From assembly GCF_016056295.1 (NCBI RefSeq), contig NZ_JAECZB010000007.1, positions 1 through 64,000 on the forward strand: DNA of 64,000 nt, in the 5' to 3' direction. Under the pieces are notes generated by a model. The model made no database searches. It saw only the letters and a program-made list of their open reading frames with translations, and was not told where the DNA came from. Shown here one piece after another: positions 19,609 through 30,134 of this stretch. The first letter of the stretch is position 1. Each line of letters starts with the position of its first letter. Made by a program: the position numbers and the translations under genes. Source of the stretch: Atlanticothrix silvestris CENA357. GTDB taxonomy: Bacteria > Cyanobacteriota > Cyanobacteriia > Cyanobacteriales > Nostocaceae.

Positions 19609-19773
19609 CTAATTGTTTCTTTGGTCTGAGTTACCAGTTTGTTTGGGAATTTCGTACTTTTGTAGAACCTGATGAATTTGGTAAGTGACATGATCTATTC
19701 TATTTTTCACCTTATCAAAGTCAATATTTCCCCAGATTCTGACCTGATTAGGCGGTTTTTGCTGTTTATACAT
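19609..19773 (-). CDS. Small 54-residue protein
   Basis: A short leftward frame starts MYKQQKPPNQVRIWGNIDFD and continues as an amphipathic helix (VKNRIDHVTYQIHQVLQKYE) before a polar tail. Residue composition looks like a real, soluble small protein rather than chance translation. It lies between the convergent ends of prmA and the thioredoxin gene, in DNA with no other use. There is no clear ribosome binding site, which is common in cyanobacteria. Function unknown. Confidence 0.45.
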   Translation of the reverse strand: MYKQQKPPNQVRIWGNIDFDKVKNRIDHVTYQIHQVLQKYEIPKQTGNSDQRNN

Positions 19774-19950
19774 AACTTGTATTGGTAGTCAATTTTCTTT
19801 CTTATATCTATACAATGCAGTAGTCTCAATTTCTAAACTACTGTCTCAAGGCTTATAAGTAAATATACTTAATGTTTACTTAATGTTTTATGTGCTGGGA
19901 ATTGCACTCAGTTGAACAAATAGGATCTGAACCATGTTAGGACTAAAAGA

Positions 19951-19983
19951 TTCCCCGCCTCAATGCACTTGTAGGGCGGGGAA
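19951..19983 (-). terminator. GC-rich hairpin after the thioredoxin gene
   Basis: A perfect 9-bp stem (TTCCCCGCC at 19951-19959, GGCGGGGAA at 19975-19983) with a 15-base loop. On the minus strand it follows the thioredoxin stop by about 20 bases and is trailed by TCTTTTAG, so it can serve as its terminator. Its form also recalls end hairpins of IS200/IS605-family elements. Confidence 0.6.
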
Positions 19984-20004
19984 CCTCATATTTTAAATCG
20001 CAGC

Positions 20005-20322
20005 TTAAATAATCATTTGTAGATGTTGTACTAACTGTGGTGCTTGCATTACACCCTCAATTCGATCCACTGGCTGACCTTGCTTAAATAGTACCAAGGT
20101 TGGTAAAGCGTGAATCTGATACTGACTAGCTAATTCTGCGTATTTTTCAGTGTCAATTTTTACAATACGTAAGCGATCTTGCATTTGTGCATTGACTTGC
20201 TCTAAAATCGGCACCATCATCTGACAAGGGCCGCACCAGTCAGCGTAAAAATCTACTAAAACAGGTACATCAGAACCAGATAGCATCTCTTCAAAGCTGT
20301 TGAATTGTTTTTTAGTAGCCAT
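20005..20322 (-). CDS. Thioredoxin, y-type
   Basis: Small disulfide oxidoreductase of 105 residues from the ATG at 20322 (MATKKQFNSFEEML). The active site is WCGPC (Cys30, Cys33), with the cis-Pro in ALPTLVLF. The segment FNSFEEMLSGSDVPVLVDFY and the motif CQMMVPILEQV resemble plant and cyanobacterial y-type thioredoxins, which reduce peroxiredoxins, more than the m-type. The longer frame to 20391 adds an unrelated N-terminus and is not favoured. It likely supports antioxidant repair together with the srx product. Confidence 0.88.
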   Translation of the reverse strand: MATKKQFNSFEEMLSGSDVPVLVDFYADWCGPCQMMVPILEQVNAQMQDRLRIVKIDTEKYAELASQYQIHALPTLVLFKQGQPVDRIEGVMQAPQLVQHLQMII

Positions 20323-20551
20323 GTGACACACACCAATTTTCTTTTGTTTGATTTCAATAGTAATGTGTGCTTCATGGAATAGGTACAACATTATTTTGTT
20401 TTTATTGTTGCTTAATCTTCTTACTCATTTCAAAAGCACAGATGCCTAATTGAGGTTAGTGTCACCATTGACTAAGATTTAAATTTAAAATTCAAAATCC
20501 TAGTAAGTTCTAGGTACGAATCACCATAAGATAATTAGCGCGGTGATTTAA

Positions 20552-21337
<786 letters not shown>

Positions 21338-21349
21338 ACGAGTTACATA

Positions 21350-21377
21350 GTAGAGATGTTTTGTCAAACATCTCTAC
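21350..21377 (+). terminator. 12-bp palindromic hairpin between fabG and the P450 gene
   Basis: A perfect 12-bp stem (GTAGAGATGTTT at 21350-21361, AAACATCTCTAC at 21366-21377) with a 4-base loop begins 12 bases after the fabG stop. It probably ends fabG transcription although no T-run follows. The GTAGAGA word recurs in the palindrome at 40984-41008. It lies inside the upstream extension of the P450 frame, which argues against a P450 start before it. Confidence 0.6.
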
Positions 21378-21436
21378 TTGGTATTAAAATGAATAATGAA
21401 TATTATCATTTATTATTCATTTTTGGAGGAATGTCT

Positions 21437-22822
21437 ATGTCTGAATTATCTTCAACCCAAACAACAAGAAAGCCCAACTGTCAGTTACCGCCAGGGCCAC
21501 GTGCATATCTGCTATTTGCGTTAAGAGAAGTTCAACAAGACCCTCTCAGCTACTTGAGTCAGATGTGGCAAGAACATGGAAACTTAGTACGCTTGCCAGT
21601 TATACCAGGTTATACCTTTTATCTTGCTGCTCATGTAAATTATGCAGAACACATGTTGTCTACTCACCAAGAACGTTATAGCAAGCCAGATTTATTTAAC
21701 AAGTCAATGGGTCTAATGGTGGGTCAAAGCATTCTAACCAGTGAAGGAGATTTCTGGCTCAAGCATCGTCGCTTAATGCAACCTGCATTTCATCAAAAAT
21801 ATCTGGAAAATCTTAGTTCTGTGATGGTGAGTTGCACTGAATCTTTCCTTGAAGAATGGGAGCAGAAACCAGATAACCGAGTTATTGACATCGTACCTGA
21901 AATGATGCGCTTAACTTTGAAAATTGTCGGTCTAGCCTTGTTTAGTAAGGATATTAGTGTAGAATCTAGCACTTTGGGTTTAGCTTTTCGTGAGGCCCTT
22001 GAGTACGTTAGCTACAAAATGAATAATGTTTGGACAGAACCATTATGGATGCCAACATCTCGTAATCTTAGGTTCCGTCGGGCAAAGCAAATTTTAGATC
22101 GAGCTGTTTTAGATATTATAAATTTCCGTCGTCACAATCCGCTGAATACTCATGACTTATTATCTATGCTTTTAGCAGCGCAGGATGAAATGACTGGGGA
22201 AGGAATGACTAACAAACAACTTCAAGATGAAGTGATTACCTTGCTAACTGCGGGACATGAAACCGTAGCCTCTGCACTTTCATGGACTTGGTATCTTTTA
22301 GGAAAACATCCGAATGTAGCCGCTAATATGCAGGATGAATTGCAAACTGTTTTGAATGGCAGCAGTCCCACCATTGAGAAACTGCCACAATTGCAATATA
22401 CCCGGCGAATTTTTGATGAATCCATGCGCCTCTATCCTCCAAGTTGGGGACTACCGAGGGTGGCTCTAGAAGACGACGAAATTCAGGATTATTTCATCCC
22501 CAAAGGTACAATTATCAACATTGCTCAATTCATCATTCACCGCCATCCGGAGTTTTGGGAAAATCCAGACCAGTTTGATCCGGATCGTTTTTTACCAGAA
22601 AAAGTGAATCAAAGACCAAAATTTGCTTATTTTCCATTTGGTGCAGGTCAAAGAATTTGTATTGGTAAGAGCTTTGCCTTAATGGAAGCAACGATTATTA
22701 TGGCATTTATTTTCCAACGTTTTCACATTGAATTAGTTTCTCATCAATCCGTCGAGCCAGATGCCACCTTTACCCTGCGACCGAAATATGGCATTAAAGT
22801 TAAAGTGCGGAAAAAAAGTTAA
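21437..22822 (+). CDS. Cytochrome P450
   Basis: Haem monooxygenase of 461 residues. The I-helix motif LLTAGHETVASA, the ExxR pair in DESMRLYPP and the haem-binding loop FPFGAGQRICIG with axial Cys408 are all present. The CYP4/CYP102-like motif pattern suggests a fatty-acid or hydrocarbon substrate, which is inference; the CYP family number cannot be fixed by eye. The start at 21437 (MSELSSTQ) is chosen because GGAGGA lies six bases upstream; the ATG at 21431 is too close to that site. A TetR regulator gene starts six bases after the stop. No redox partner gene is adjacent, although the general ferredoxin petF is in the window. Confidence 0.92.
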   Translation: MSELSSTQTTRKPNCQLPPGPRAYLLFALREVQQDPLSYLSQMWQEHGNLVRLPVIPGYTFYLAAHVNYAEHMLSTHQERYSKPDLFNKSMGLMVGQSILTSEGDFWLKHRRLMQPAFHQKYLENLSSVMVSCTESFLEEWEQKPDNRVIDIVPEMMRLTLKIVGLALFSKDISVESSTLGLAFREALEYVSYKMNNVWTEPLWMPTSRNLRFRRAKQILDRAVLDIINFRRHNPLNTHDLLSMLLAAQDEMTGEGMTNKQLQDEVITLLTAGHETVASALSWTWYLLGKHPNVAANMQDELQTVLNGSSPTIEKLPQLQYTRRIFDESMRLYPPSWGLPRVALEDDEIQDYFIPKGTIINIAQFIIHRHPEFWENPDQFDPDRFLPEKVNQRPKFAYFPFGAGQRICIGKSFALMEATIIMAFIFQRFHIELVSHQSVEPDATFTLRPKYGIKVKVRKKS

Positions 22823-22828
22823 GTCATC

Positions 22829-23413
22829 ATGCAAAGGCTGGATGCAGCAAAAAAAGAAGCCATTTTGAATGCAGCAAAACAGCGTCTTCGCAAATACGGG
22901 ATTCAAAAAACGACGATGCAAGAAATTGCTAAGGATGCCGGTATAGCTGTGGGGACGCTGTACTTGTATTTTAAAAACAAAGATGAGATTTTGATTGCAA
23001 CTGCTGAAAACTATGCCCAGATACATTTAGCAGATGCCGAGAAAATTTTAAGTTCACAAAATCCTCCGAATGAAAAACTCAAGACTTACATTATCAACCG
23101 CTTTCGTGCAGTTAAAGATAGCCGTATCAGTGGCTCTCACGCTGCCGAACTTGCTCGAACAGTAATTCGCTTGCAACCACGGTTACACGAAGAACAAAGT
23201 AATCGAGTTAGGAAAAATGTGTTGGCAATTCTACAAGAAGGAATTCAGACAAATCTGTTTCATATCGATGATTTAGAGCGAGATATAGAAGTATTTTTGT
23301 ACTCTATTGGTTATTTTTTCCCACTTGCCACAACAGAAAAGTATTATGAGCCTGAAGAAGAAAAGCTATGTATGGTTATTGATTGGTTCATTAAGCAATG
23401 GTGTTACAAATAA
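22829..23413 (+). CDS. TetR/AcrR-family transcriptional regulator
   Basis: A 194-residue regulator with the N-terminal TetR helix-turn-helix (residues about 10-55; TTMQEIAKDAGIAVGTLYLYFKNKDEIL) and a helical ligand-binding C-terminal part. The start is six bases behind the P450 stop, so the two genes form an operon and the regulator probably controls it in response to the P450 substrate or product. No clear palindromic operator was found in front of the P450 gene apart from the 21350-21377 hairpin. Confidence 0.9.
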   Translation: MQRLDAAKKEAILNAAKQRLRKYGIQKTTMQEIAKDAGIAVGTLYLYFKNKDEILIATAENYAQIHLADAEKILSSQNPPNEKLKTYIINRFRAVKDSRISGSHAAELARTVIRLQPRLHEEQSNRVRKNVLAILQEGIQTNLFHIDDLERDIEVFLYSIGYFFPLATTEKYYEPEEEKLCMVIDWFIKQWCYK

Positions 23414-23454
23414 TTTTTTGAAGTTTCATGAACTGAAAATCACAAACTTTTAAC

Positions 23455-24549
23455 TCAGGACTGTTGGCGTATCCTTTGCCAGATTGTTAAACCTAAAAGG
23501 ATAATAATGCTACTGGCAGTGGTAAGTATCACTACCAAAGACATACCTCGTGCTGTCATCGCTAGCAAATTGCACATTAAAGTAATTCCCCAAAGGGTAA
23601 ATGCAGCATGGCGCTGAGATAAACCCCAAGCTAGTAAACGATGATGTAAGTGATCTTTACCTGGGGTACTGAGGGGGTTTTTTCCTGCTAACAGCCGCCT
23701 GACAAAAACTTGAGTAGTGTCTAGGACTGGCAATAACAGAAATAAAACTGTCGGCACCAAAGAAAAGACTGTAGTCACCTGCAAGTCGCCTAAAATACTG
23801 GTTGCAGCTAGTGTGTAGCCGAAGAAGTACGCCCCAGCATCACCCATAATGATCCGTGACGGGTGGAAGTTATGCCGCAAAAACCCCAGCGCCGAACCCC
23901 CTAAAGCTGCCAAAACTAAGGTAGCTGCGGCTTTATTGGGAAATTGGGCTGAAACTGCTAACAAACTCATAGCAGTGATAAAACTAACTCCGCCCGCTAA
24001 TCCATCCATACCATCCATCAAATTGATGGCGTTGGTAATACCTACTACCCACAATACCGTTAACGCCATCGAGAAAATTGAGTCGATGGGCGTGCCTACA
24101 CTAACTTCGATACTGATGCCATTAGCAAATAGTAACAAAGCCGTGAGAATTTGCGTCCACAAGCGAACCGAGGGAGGTAAGCCGAACTGGTCATCAATAA
24201 AGCCGACAAGCACTAGGATGGAACCTCCTAGTAAAATAGTCAGCACCTGAGCTAATACACTTTGCAGTTCAATAGGTCGCAAGAGGCTAGCTAATATTAA
24301 TGCGGCAATTACTCCCGCGTAAATAGCCAATCCCCCTGCATTTGGCAAGGGTTCTCTATTGAGCCTGCGGGCATTTGGTTGGTCAGCCCAACCCACTCGT
24401 AAGGCAAATTTGCGTACTGTCGGAATCAAACGCCACGTTACCAGGCAAGCCAAAAGTAACGTAAATACCACTGCCAACCAGCCGGTGCCGCTAGGTTCGG
24501 CAATACCAAGAGACCTAAGGGAGTTGTATAGATTCATCCCCCAATTCAA
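23455..24549 (-). CDS. Polyprenyl-phosphate sugar-1-phosphate transferase (WecA/MraY family)
   Basis: Integral membrane glycosyltransferase of family 4 that joins an N-acetylhexosamine-1-phosphate to undecaprenyl phosphate, starting a cell-surface polysaccharide. The 364-residue protein has about ten membrane segments. Family motifs are PNAGGLAIYAG, GFIDDQFGLP (Asp-Asp), NAINLMDGMDGLAGG, IMGDAGAYFFGY and the cytoplasmic HLHHRLLAWGLSQRH. The last motif is of the WecA/TagO type rather than MraY. Neighbours give no pathway hint. Confidence 0.9.
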   Translation of the reverse strand: MNWGMNLYNSLRSLGIAEPSGTGWLAVVFTLLLACLVTWRLIPTVRKFALRVGWADQPNARRLNREPLPNAGGLAIYAGVIAALILASLLRPIELQSVLAQVLTILLGGSILVLVGFIDDQFGLPPSVRLWTQILTALLLFANGISIEVSVGTPIDSIFSMALTVLWVVGITNAINLMDGMDGLAGGVSFITAMSLLAVSAQFPNKAAATLVLAALGGSALGFLRHNFHPSRIIMGDAGAYFFGYTLAATSILGDLQVTTVFSLVPTVLFLLLPVLDTTQVFVRRLLAGKNPLSTPGKDHLHHRLLAWGLSQRHAAFTLWGITLMCNLLAMTARGMSLVVILTTASSIIILLGLTIWQRIRQQS

Positions 24550-24636
24550 CCATGACTGCCAGTATCCTACATGAGCATCAATTGTATATTAATCAATTTT
24601 TTCGATTTCCATTTATAATCTGAACTGCTTGGGTGA

Positions 24637-24663
24637 TTAGCACTCTTAACCTGTGAGTGCTAA
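24637..24663 (+). promoter_or_regulatory. CIRCE operator for HrcA
   Basis: TTAGCACTC at 24637-24645, a 9-base spacer and GAGTGCTAA at 24655-24663 form a perfect match to the CIRCE consensus. It lies 33 bases before the groEL start. HrcA binding here represses chaperonin transcription until heat stress. Confidence 0.97.
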
Positions 24664-24692
24664 ATTGTCTAATGGAAGCGCTAGAGAGATGA

Positions 24693-26366
<1,674 letters not shown>

Positions 26367-26394
26367 CCTTTGCTTCTCTATGTAAATACTTTGT

Positions 26395-26430
26395 AAACAG
26401 TTTGCCTTGCCGCGGCAAACTGTTTTTTTA
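26395..26430 (+). terminator. Strong intrinsic terminator of groEL
   Basis: A perfect 12-bp stem (AAACAGTTTGCC at 26395-26406, GGCAAACTGTTT at 26414-26425) with a 7-base loop runs into a T-run at 26423-26429. Confidence 0.95.
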
Positions 26431-26445
26431 TACCATTACTGATGC

Positions 26446-26700
26446 AGAGGTGATACCGATTCGTAATTCGTAATGACGCTCGCGGACTCGCTACCGCTGC
26501 GCTAACGTAATTCGTAATAAATAAAGCCTGTTATAGCATGGGTTTCGGAGTTTGAATGTATTGCCGGATTTTAGAGAATTGGTATCAGGGAGCAGGGAAG
26601 CAAGGGAAGTAAGAAGAATAACAACTAACCACTGACCACTGGCAACTAACCACTAACCACTGACAACTGACAACTAACCACTGACAACTAACAACTAAAA
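26446..26700. repeat. Mixed intergenic repeats with heptamer cluster
   Basis: From about 26458 to 26518 a CGCTCGCGGACTCGCTACCGC-type short palindromic repeat is framed by TAATTCGTAAT words. From about 26618 to 26698 follow a dozen degenerate heptamers of the AACTAAC/CACTGAC type in one orientation. No gene is present; the corA promoter must lie within or beside this block. Confidence 0.75.
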
Positions 26701-26717
26701 CTATTAGGTAAAAATGT

Positions 26718-27872
26718 ATGACAAGAAGTATGGTAAAAAAAATTGGTCGCATTCCCAAAGCTGTAAAAAAATTATATAAAAAAGACTTTTATCATGAACC
26801 TGGAACTATGCCAGGGACTATTATAGTTGATGAAAATGCTGATTATCCCACAATTTATTTGATTGACTATCAACCAAACAACTTCATCCGCAAACAAGTA
26901 GAAACTCCAGAGGAATGTATACCTTATTTGGATACACAATCTGTTTCTTGGGTGGATGTCCAAGGTTTAGGTAATAAAGATATTTTAGAAAGATTGGGTA
27001 AAGTTTTCGATTTACATCCGTTGGTTTTAGAAGATGTAGTCAATATGGGAGAACGTCCTAAAATTGAAGATTACGAAGACCAATTACTAATAATTGCCCG
27101 GATGGTAGTTCCCAAAGAAAGAACCTACGGTTTTTACAGTGAGCAAGTGAGTTTAGTGTTGGGGCAAAATTACTTGTTGACAGTACAAGAAGAACCAGAG
27201 CATGATTGTCTGGAAAGTGTAAGGGTAAGAATTGAGCGAAACAAAGGTATCATTCGCAAACAAGGAACCGATTATTTAGCCTACGTTCTTTTAGATGCAA
27301 TTATTGATGGTTTTTTTCCAGTTCTGGAACTTTACAGCGAGCGACTTGAAGAATTAGAGGAAGAAGTCATATTTAAGCCGACGCGGCAAACATTACAACA
27401 AATTTATCAAATCAGGCGAGAATTACTACAACTACGCCGCGCTATTTGGCCTCAACGGGATGCAATTAGTACCTTGATTAGAGATGGCAGTGGACTGATT
27501 AACGATGAGGTACGAATGTATTTGCGGGATTGTTATGACCATGCAGTACAAGTAATGGACATGGTGGAAACTTACCGAGAACTTTCATCTGGGCTGATGG
27601 ATGTGTACTTGTCGGCAGTCAGTAATAAAATGAATGAAATTATGAAGCTGCTAACCGTTGTTTCTTCAATCTTTATTCCACTAACTTTTGTTGCTGGAAT
27701 TTATGGTATGAATTTCAATACCGAAAAATCACCATACAATATGCCTGAACTGAATTGGTATTGGGGCTACCCAATTTGCTTGGCAGTTATGGGAGCGATC
27801 GCAGGTGGGTTACTATTCTTTTTTTGGCGACGAGGCTGGCTCAAAAATTCTTCAGGTATCAAGCGTGATTAA
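26718..27872 (+). CDS. corA: CorA-family magnesium/cobalt transporter
   Basis: Pentameric inner-membrane channel for Mg2+ uptake, 384 residues. A large cytoplasmic N-terminal domain (about 1-315, with EDVVNMGERPKIEDYEDQLL) is followed by two membrane helices at the C-terminus; the first ends with the selectivity motif YGMNF. The Lys-rich N-terminus is somewhat long. Upstream repeats separate it from groEL, and a gene of unknown function follows after about 60 bases. Confidence 0.94.
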   Translation: MTRSMVKKIGRIPKAVKKLYKKDFYHEPGTMPGTIIVDENADYPTIYLIDYQPNNFIRKQVETPEECIPYLDTQSVSWVDVQGLGNKDILERLGKVFDLHPLVLEDVVNMGERPKIEDYEDQLLIIARMVVPKERTYGFYSEQVSLVLGQNYLLTVQEEPEHDCLESVRVRIERNKGIIRKQGTDYLAYVLLDAIIDGFFPVLELYSERLEELEEEVIFKPTRQTLQQIYQIRRELLQLRRAIWPQRDAISTLIRDGSGLINDEVRMYLRDCYDHAVQVMDMVETYRELSSGLMDVYLSAVSNKMNEIMKLLTVVSSIFIPLTFVAGIYGMNFNTEKSPYNMPELNWYWGYPICLAVMGAIAGGLLFFFWRRGWLKNSSGIKRD

Positions 27873-27935
27873 AAATAGTGGATATTCAATGAATCTAATT
27901 TACAAAAATAGTACAGGGAGTTAATATCCTGAAGT

Positions 27936-28646
27936 ATGAGAGGAAATAGCGACCAAAATTTAGTGGTTTTGACGCTTTATATTATTGGCGTTTCTTACGT
28001 CTTTAATCTCATGGTTGAATCCATCGACGATCAAGTAAAGTTTGCGTATAAGAAAGCAACCGTCGAAGATCAACTCAAAGAACAAAATCTTCAAGATCAG
28101 ATTGGAATTTCTTTTAAACTCAATGCCTCGTATTCGCTAGGAAAACCCGAAGAGGAACTAAAGGAATTATTAATTAGTATTGAAAATAAATCTGACAATC
28201 TTGCTATATATGTTGATTGGGATAGTAGTACTTTAGTATTTGAAACCACTAAGCAATCACGTCGAGTTATTCGGAAATCACCAGGTTTGACTCGTGACTT
28301 AGGTGTACCACAAGTTCCGAGTCTGATTGCGCCCAAAAAAACACTTTCAGAGGCAGTAACAGCAGAGAATGTTTTTGAGCGTGACCCAGTATCTGCAATT
28401 TACAAACCTACTTCCCCGTTACTTGATATCACCGGGCTGAAAAAGTCGCAAAAAAAGCTGTACAACGACTTTATGAATAGAAGAAATGAGTTGGAATTTT
28501 CACTCCAGCTGGTGATTAGAATCGCTGAGACGCGTGTAGGTTTACCTGTGGGTATCAACATACCTCCTGTATACATTATCAATTGCCCTTTCACTGTCAA
28601 AAAATTACTTTGGACTTACGCCTTACCCTGGAATAAAAAGAAGTGA
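27936..28646 (+). CDS. Hypothetical protein with N-terminal membrane anchor
   Basis: A 236-residue protein with a probable membrane helix at about residues 8-25 (LVVLTLYIIGVSYVFNLMV) and a soluble remainder. It reads like a real protein, with a possible beta-sandwich part (ISFKLNASYSLGKPEEELKE, LLISIENKSDNLAIYVDW). I recognise no family. It sits between corA and rnpB, all rightward; co-transcription with corA is possible. Confidence 0.65.
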   Translation: MRGNSDQNLVVLTLYIIGVSYVFNLMVESIDDQVKFAYKKATVEDQLKEQNLQDQIGISFKLNASYSLGKPEEELKELLISIENKSDNLAIYVDWDSSTLVFETTKQSRRVIRKSPGLTRDLGVPQVPSLIAPKKTLSEAVTAENVFERDPVSAIYKPTSPLLDITGLKKSQKKLYNDFMNRRNELEFSLQLVIRIAETRVGLPVGINIPPVYIINCPFTVKKLLWTYALPWNKKK

Positions 28647-28693
28647 TCCGTACCACAAAGACAGATTATGCCATCCAAGATTACACTGGAAAT

Positions 28694-29129
28694 AGGGAGA
28701 GAGTAGGCGCAGGCGATTGCAGATCAGTTATGATAACTGGTTTGAGGAAAGTCCGGACTCCCGAAAGACCAAACTTGCTGGATAACGTCCAGTGCGAGCG
28801 ATCGTGAGGATAGTGCCACAGAAAGATACCGCCAGGACAATTAAAAATGTAAGATAACTAATTTTTAATTTTTAATTTTGCATTTTTAATTGTTTCTGGT
28901 AAGGGTGCAAAGGTGCGGTAAGAGCGCACCAGCAGCGTCGAGAGGCGCTGGCTCGGTAAACCCCGGTTGGGAGCAAGGTCATAGGAACTATGGTTGGTCT
29001 TTTACCAGTTCCATAGCATAGAGCCGCTAGAGGCGTTTGGTAACAAGCGTCCCAGATAGATAATCGCCCTCAAAAGTGTTGAAAATCACTTATGAGAACA
29101 GAACCCGGCTTATGTCCAACTCTCTCCCC
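28694..29129 (+). ncRNA. rnpB: RNase P RNA (M1 RNA)
   Basis: Catalytic RNA that removes 5' leaders from tRNA precursors. Universally conserved blocks are present in order: GAGGAAAGTCCGGACTCCC, ACAGAAAGATACCGCC, GGTAAGGGTGCAAAGGTGCG, GGTAAACCCCGGTTGGGAGC, AGATAGATAATCGCC and ACAGAACCCGGCTTA. The outer ends pair (GGGAGAGAGT with ACTCTCTCCC) as helix P1. In the P12 region an AT-rich insertion forms a 13-bp hairpin (28837-28849 with 28881-28893); repeat insertions at this place are known in heterocystous cyanobacteria. Ends are estimated from P1 to within a few bases. Confidence 0.97.
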
Positions 29130-29137
29130 TTTTTTTA
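29120..29137 (+). terminator. Poly-T tail after rnpB
   Basis: The 3' strand of helix P1 runs into TCCCCTTTTTTT ending at 29137. The closing helix plus T-run can act as terminator; no separate hairpin follows. Confidence 0.6.
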
Positions 29138-29240
29138 AACTGAATCAAAAATCAAAAATTAAAAGTTAGGAATTATACCATTTCACGAAAAATCTGATAC
29201 AGATGTAAACCCTGAAAACTTTGCTGCATCTAAGTTCTTT

Positions 29241-29267
29241 AATTGCGAATTGCGAATTGCGAATTGG
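29241..29267 (+). repeat. AATTGCG heptamer tandem repeat
   Basis: Three full copies of AATTGCG plus a partial copy precede rnc. This is one of the short tandem repeats typical of Nostocales; a related AATTACG array lies at about 53818-53840. Its presence inside the upstream frame extension argues for the later rnc start. Confidence 0.8.
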
Positions 29268-29335
29268 TATTAGAAGTTCTTTTCTTTACTTACCCTGCTT
29301 CCTGCTCCCTGCTCCCCATTCCCCCATCCGACTTG

Positions 29336-30055
29336 ATGACACTTGTTTATCCACGCCGTCAGCGACAACTCGAAAGCTTAGTTAGAAAATTAGGTCTGCC
29401 AAAAGGAGCGCCTGTTAAGTGGGATCTACTAGATTTGGCGTTGACTCATCCCACTGTGTCTGAATCAGCAAACTATGAACAGTTGGAGTTTGTAGGTGAT
29501 GCTGTGGTGCGATTAGCGGCGGCTGTTGTGTTGTGGGAAAAATATCCCGATTGTCAAGTTGGGGATTTTGCAGCAATTCGTTCGGTATTAGTGAGCGATC
29601 GCATCCTCGCTCAATTGGCAAGAGAATATGGTTTAGAGTTATACTTGCTCGTCGCTGGCAGTGCTACCAGCGATAAAGTTGGTCAAGAGTCAAGATTGGC
29701 AGATGCTTTTGAAGCTATTTTGGGCGCGCTTTATCTCAGCACCAATAACCTAGAACTCATTCGCCCCTGGCTAGACCCGCACTTTCAAAAACTAACAACA
29801 GAAATTCGCCTCGATCCGGCTAGACTGAACTACAAAGCTGCTCTACAAGAATGGACTCAAGCACACTTTAAAGTTTTACCTGAATACCGGGTCGCAGAAG
29901 TCAATCAAACTAACCGCACTCTAGAGCGTTTTTTCGCTGAAGTGTGGCTACACGACAACAAACTAGGTGAAGGTAAAGGACGCTCAATTAAAGCCGCTGA
30001 ACAAGCTGCTGCCAAAGTAGCTTTTTTAGGTATTGCTAATCAGAATAATCCCTGA
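29336..30055 (+). CDS. rnc: Ribonuclease III
   Basis: Double-strand-specific endoribonuclease for rRNA and mRNA processing. From the ATG at 29336 (MTLVYPRRQR) it has 239 residues. The nuclease domain has the signature NYEQLEFVGDAVVRLA with catalytic Glu and Asp, and the second acidic site in LADAFEAILGALYL. A dsRNA-binding domain follows (about 158-238; NYKAALQEWTQAH and IKAAEQAAAKVAFL). The frame is open to 29243, but only through repeats. Cyanobacteria often carry several RNase III-type genes. It is next to rnpB, so two RNA-processing activities are neighbours. Confidence 0.93.
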   Translation: MTLVYPRRQRQLESLVRKLGLPKGAPVKWDLLDLALTHPTVSESANYEQLEFVGDAVVRLAAAVVLWEKYPDCQVGDFAAIRSVLVSDRILAQLAREYGLELYLLVAGSATSDKVGQESRLADAFEAILGALYLSTNNLELIRPWLDPHFQKLTTEIRLDPARLNYKAALQEWTQAHFKVLPEYRVAEVNQTNRTLERFFAEVWLHDNKLGEGKGRSIKAAEQAAAKVAFLGIANQNNP

Positions 30056-30087
30056 ACTCAAAAGACAGTTGATTGCTGATAATCATG

Positions 30088-30131
30088 TTTATGTCAGTGG
30101 TCAGTTGTCAGTGGTCAGTTGTTAGTGGTGG
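30088..30131. repeat. Heptamer repeats left of the four-helix-bundle gene
   Basis: Repeated GTCAGTG/GTTAGTG/GTCAGTT units run to within a few bases of the next start codon. They are the reverse complement of the units at 30510-30556, so the gene between is bracketed by inverted arrays. Confidence 0.85.
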
Positions 30132-30134
30132 GAG

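Noticed and set aside
26618-26698. Heptamer arrays as a CRISPR array
   Set aside because: Units are 7 bases, degenerate and without spacers; no cas gene is in the window.
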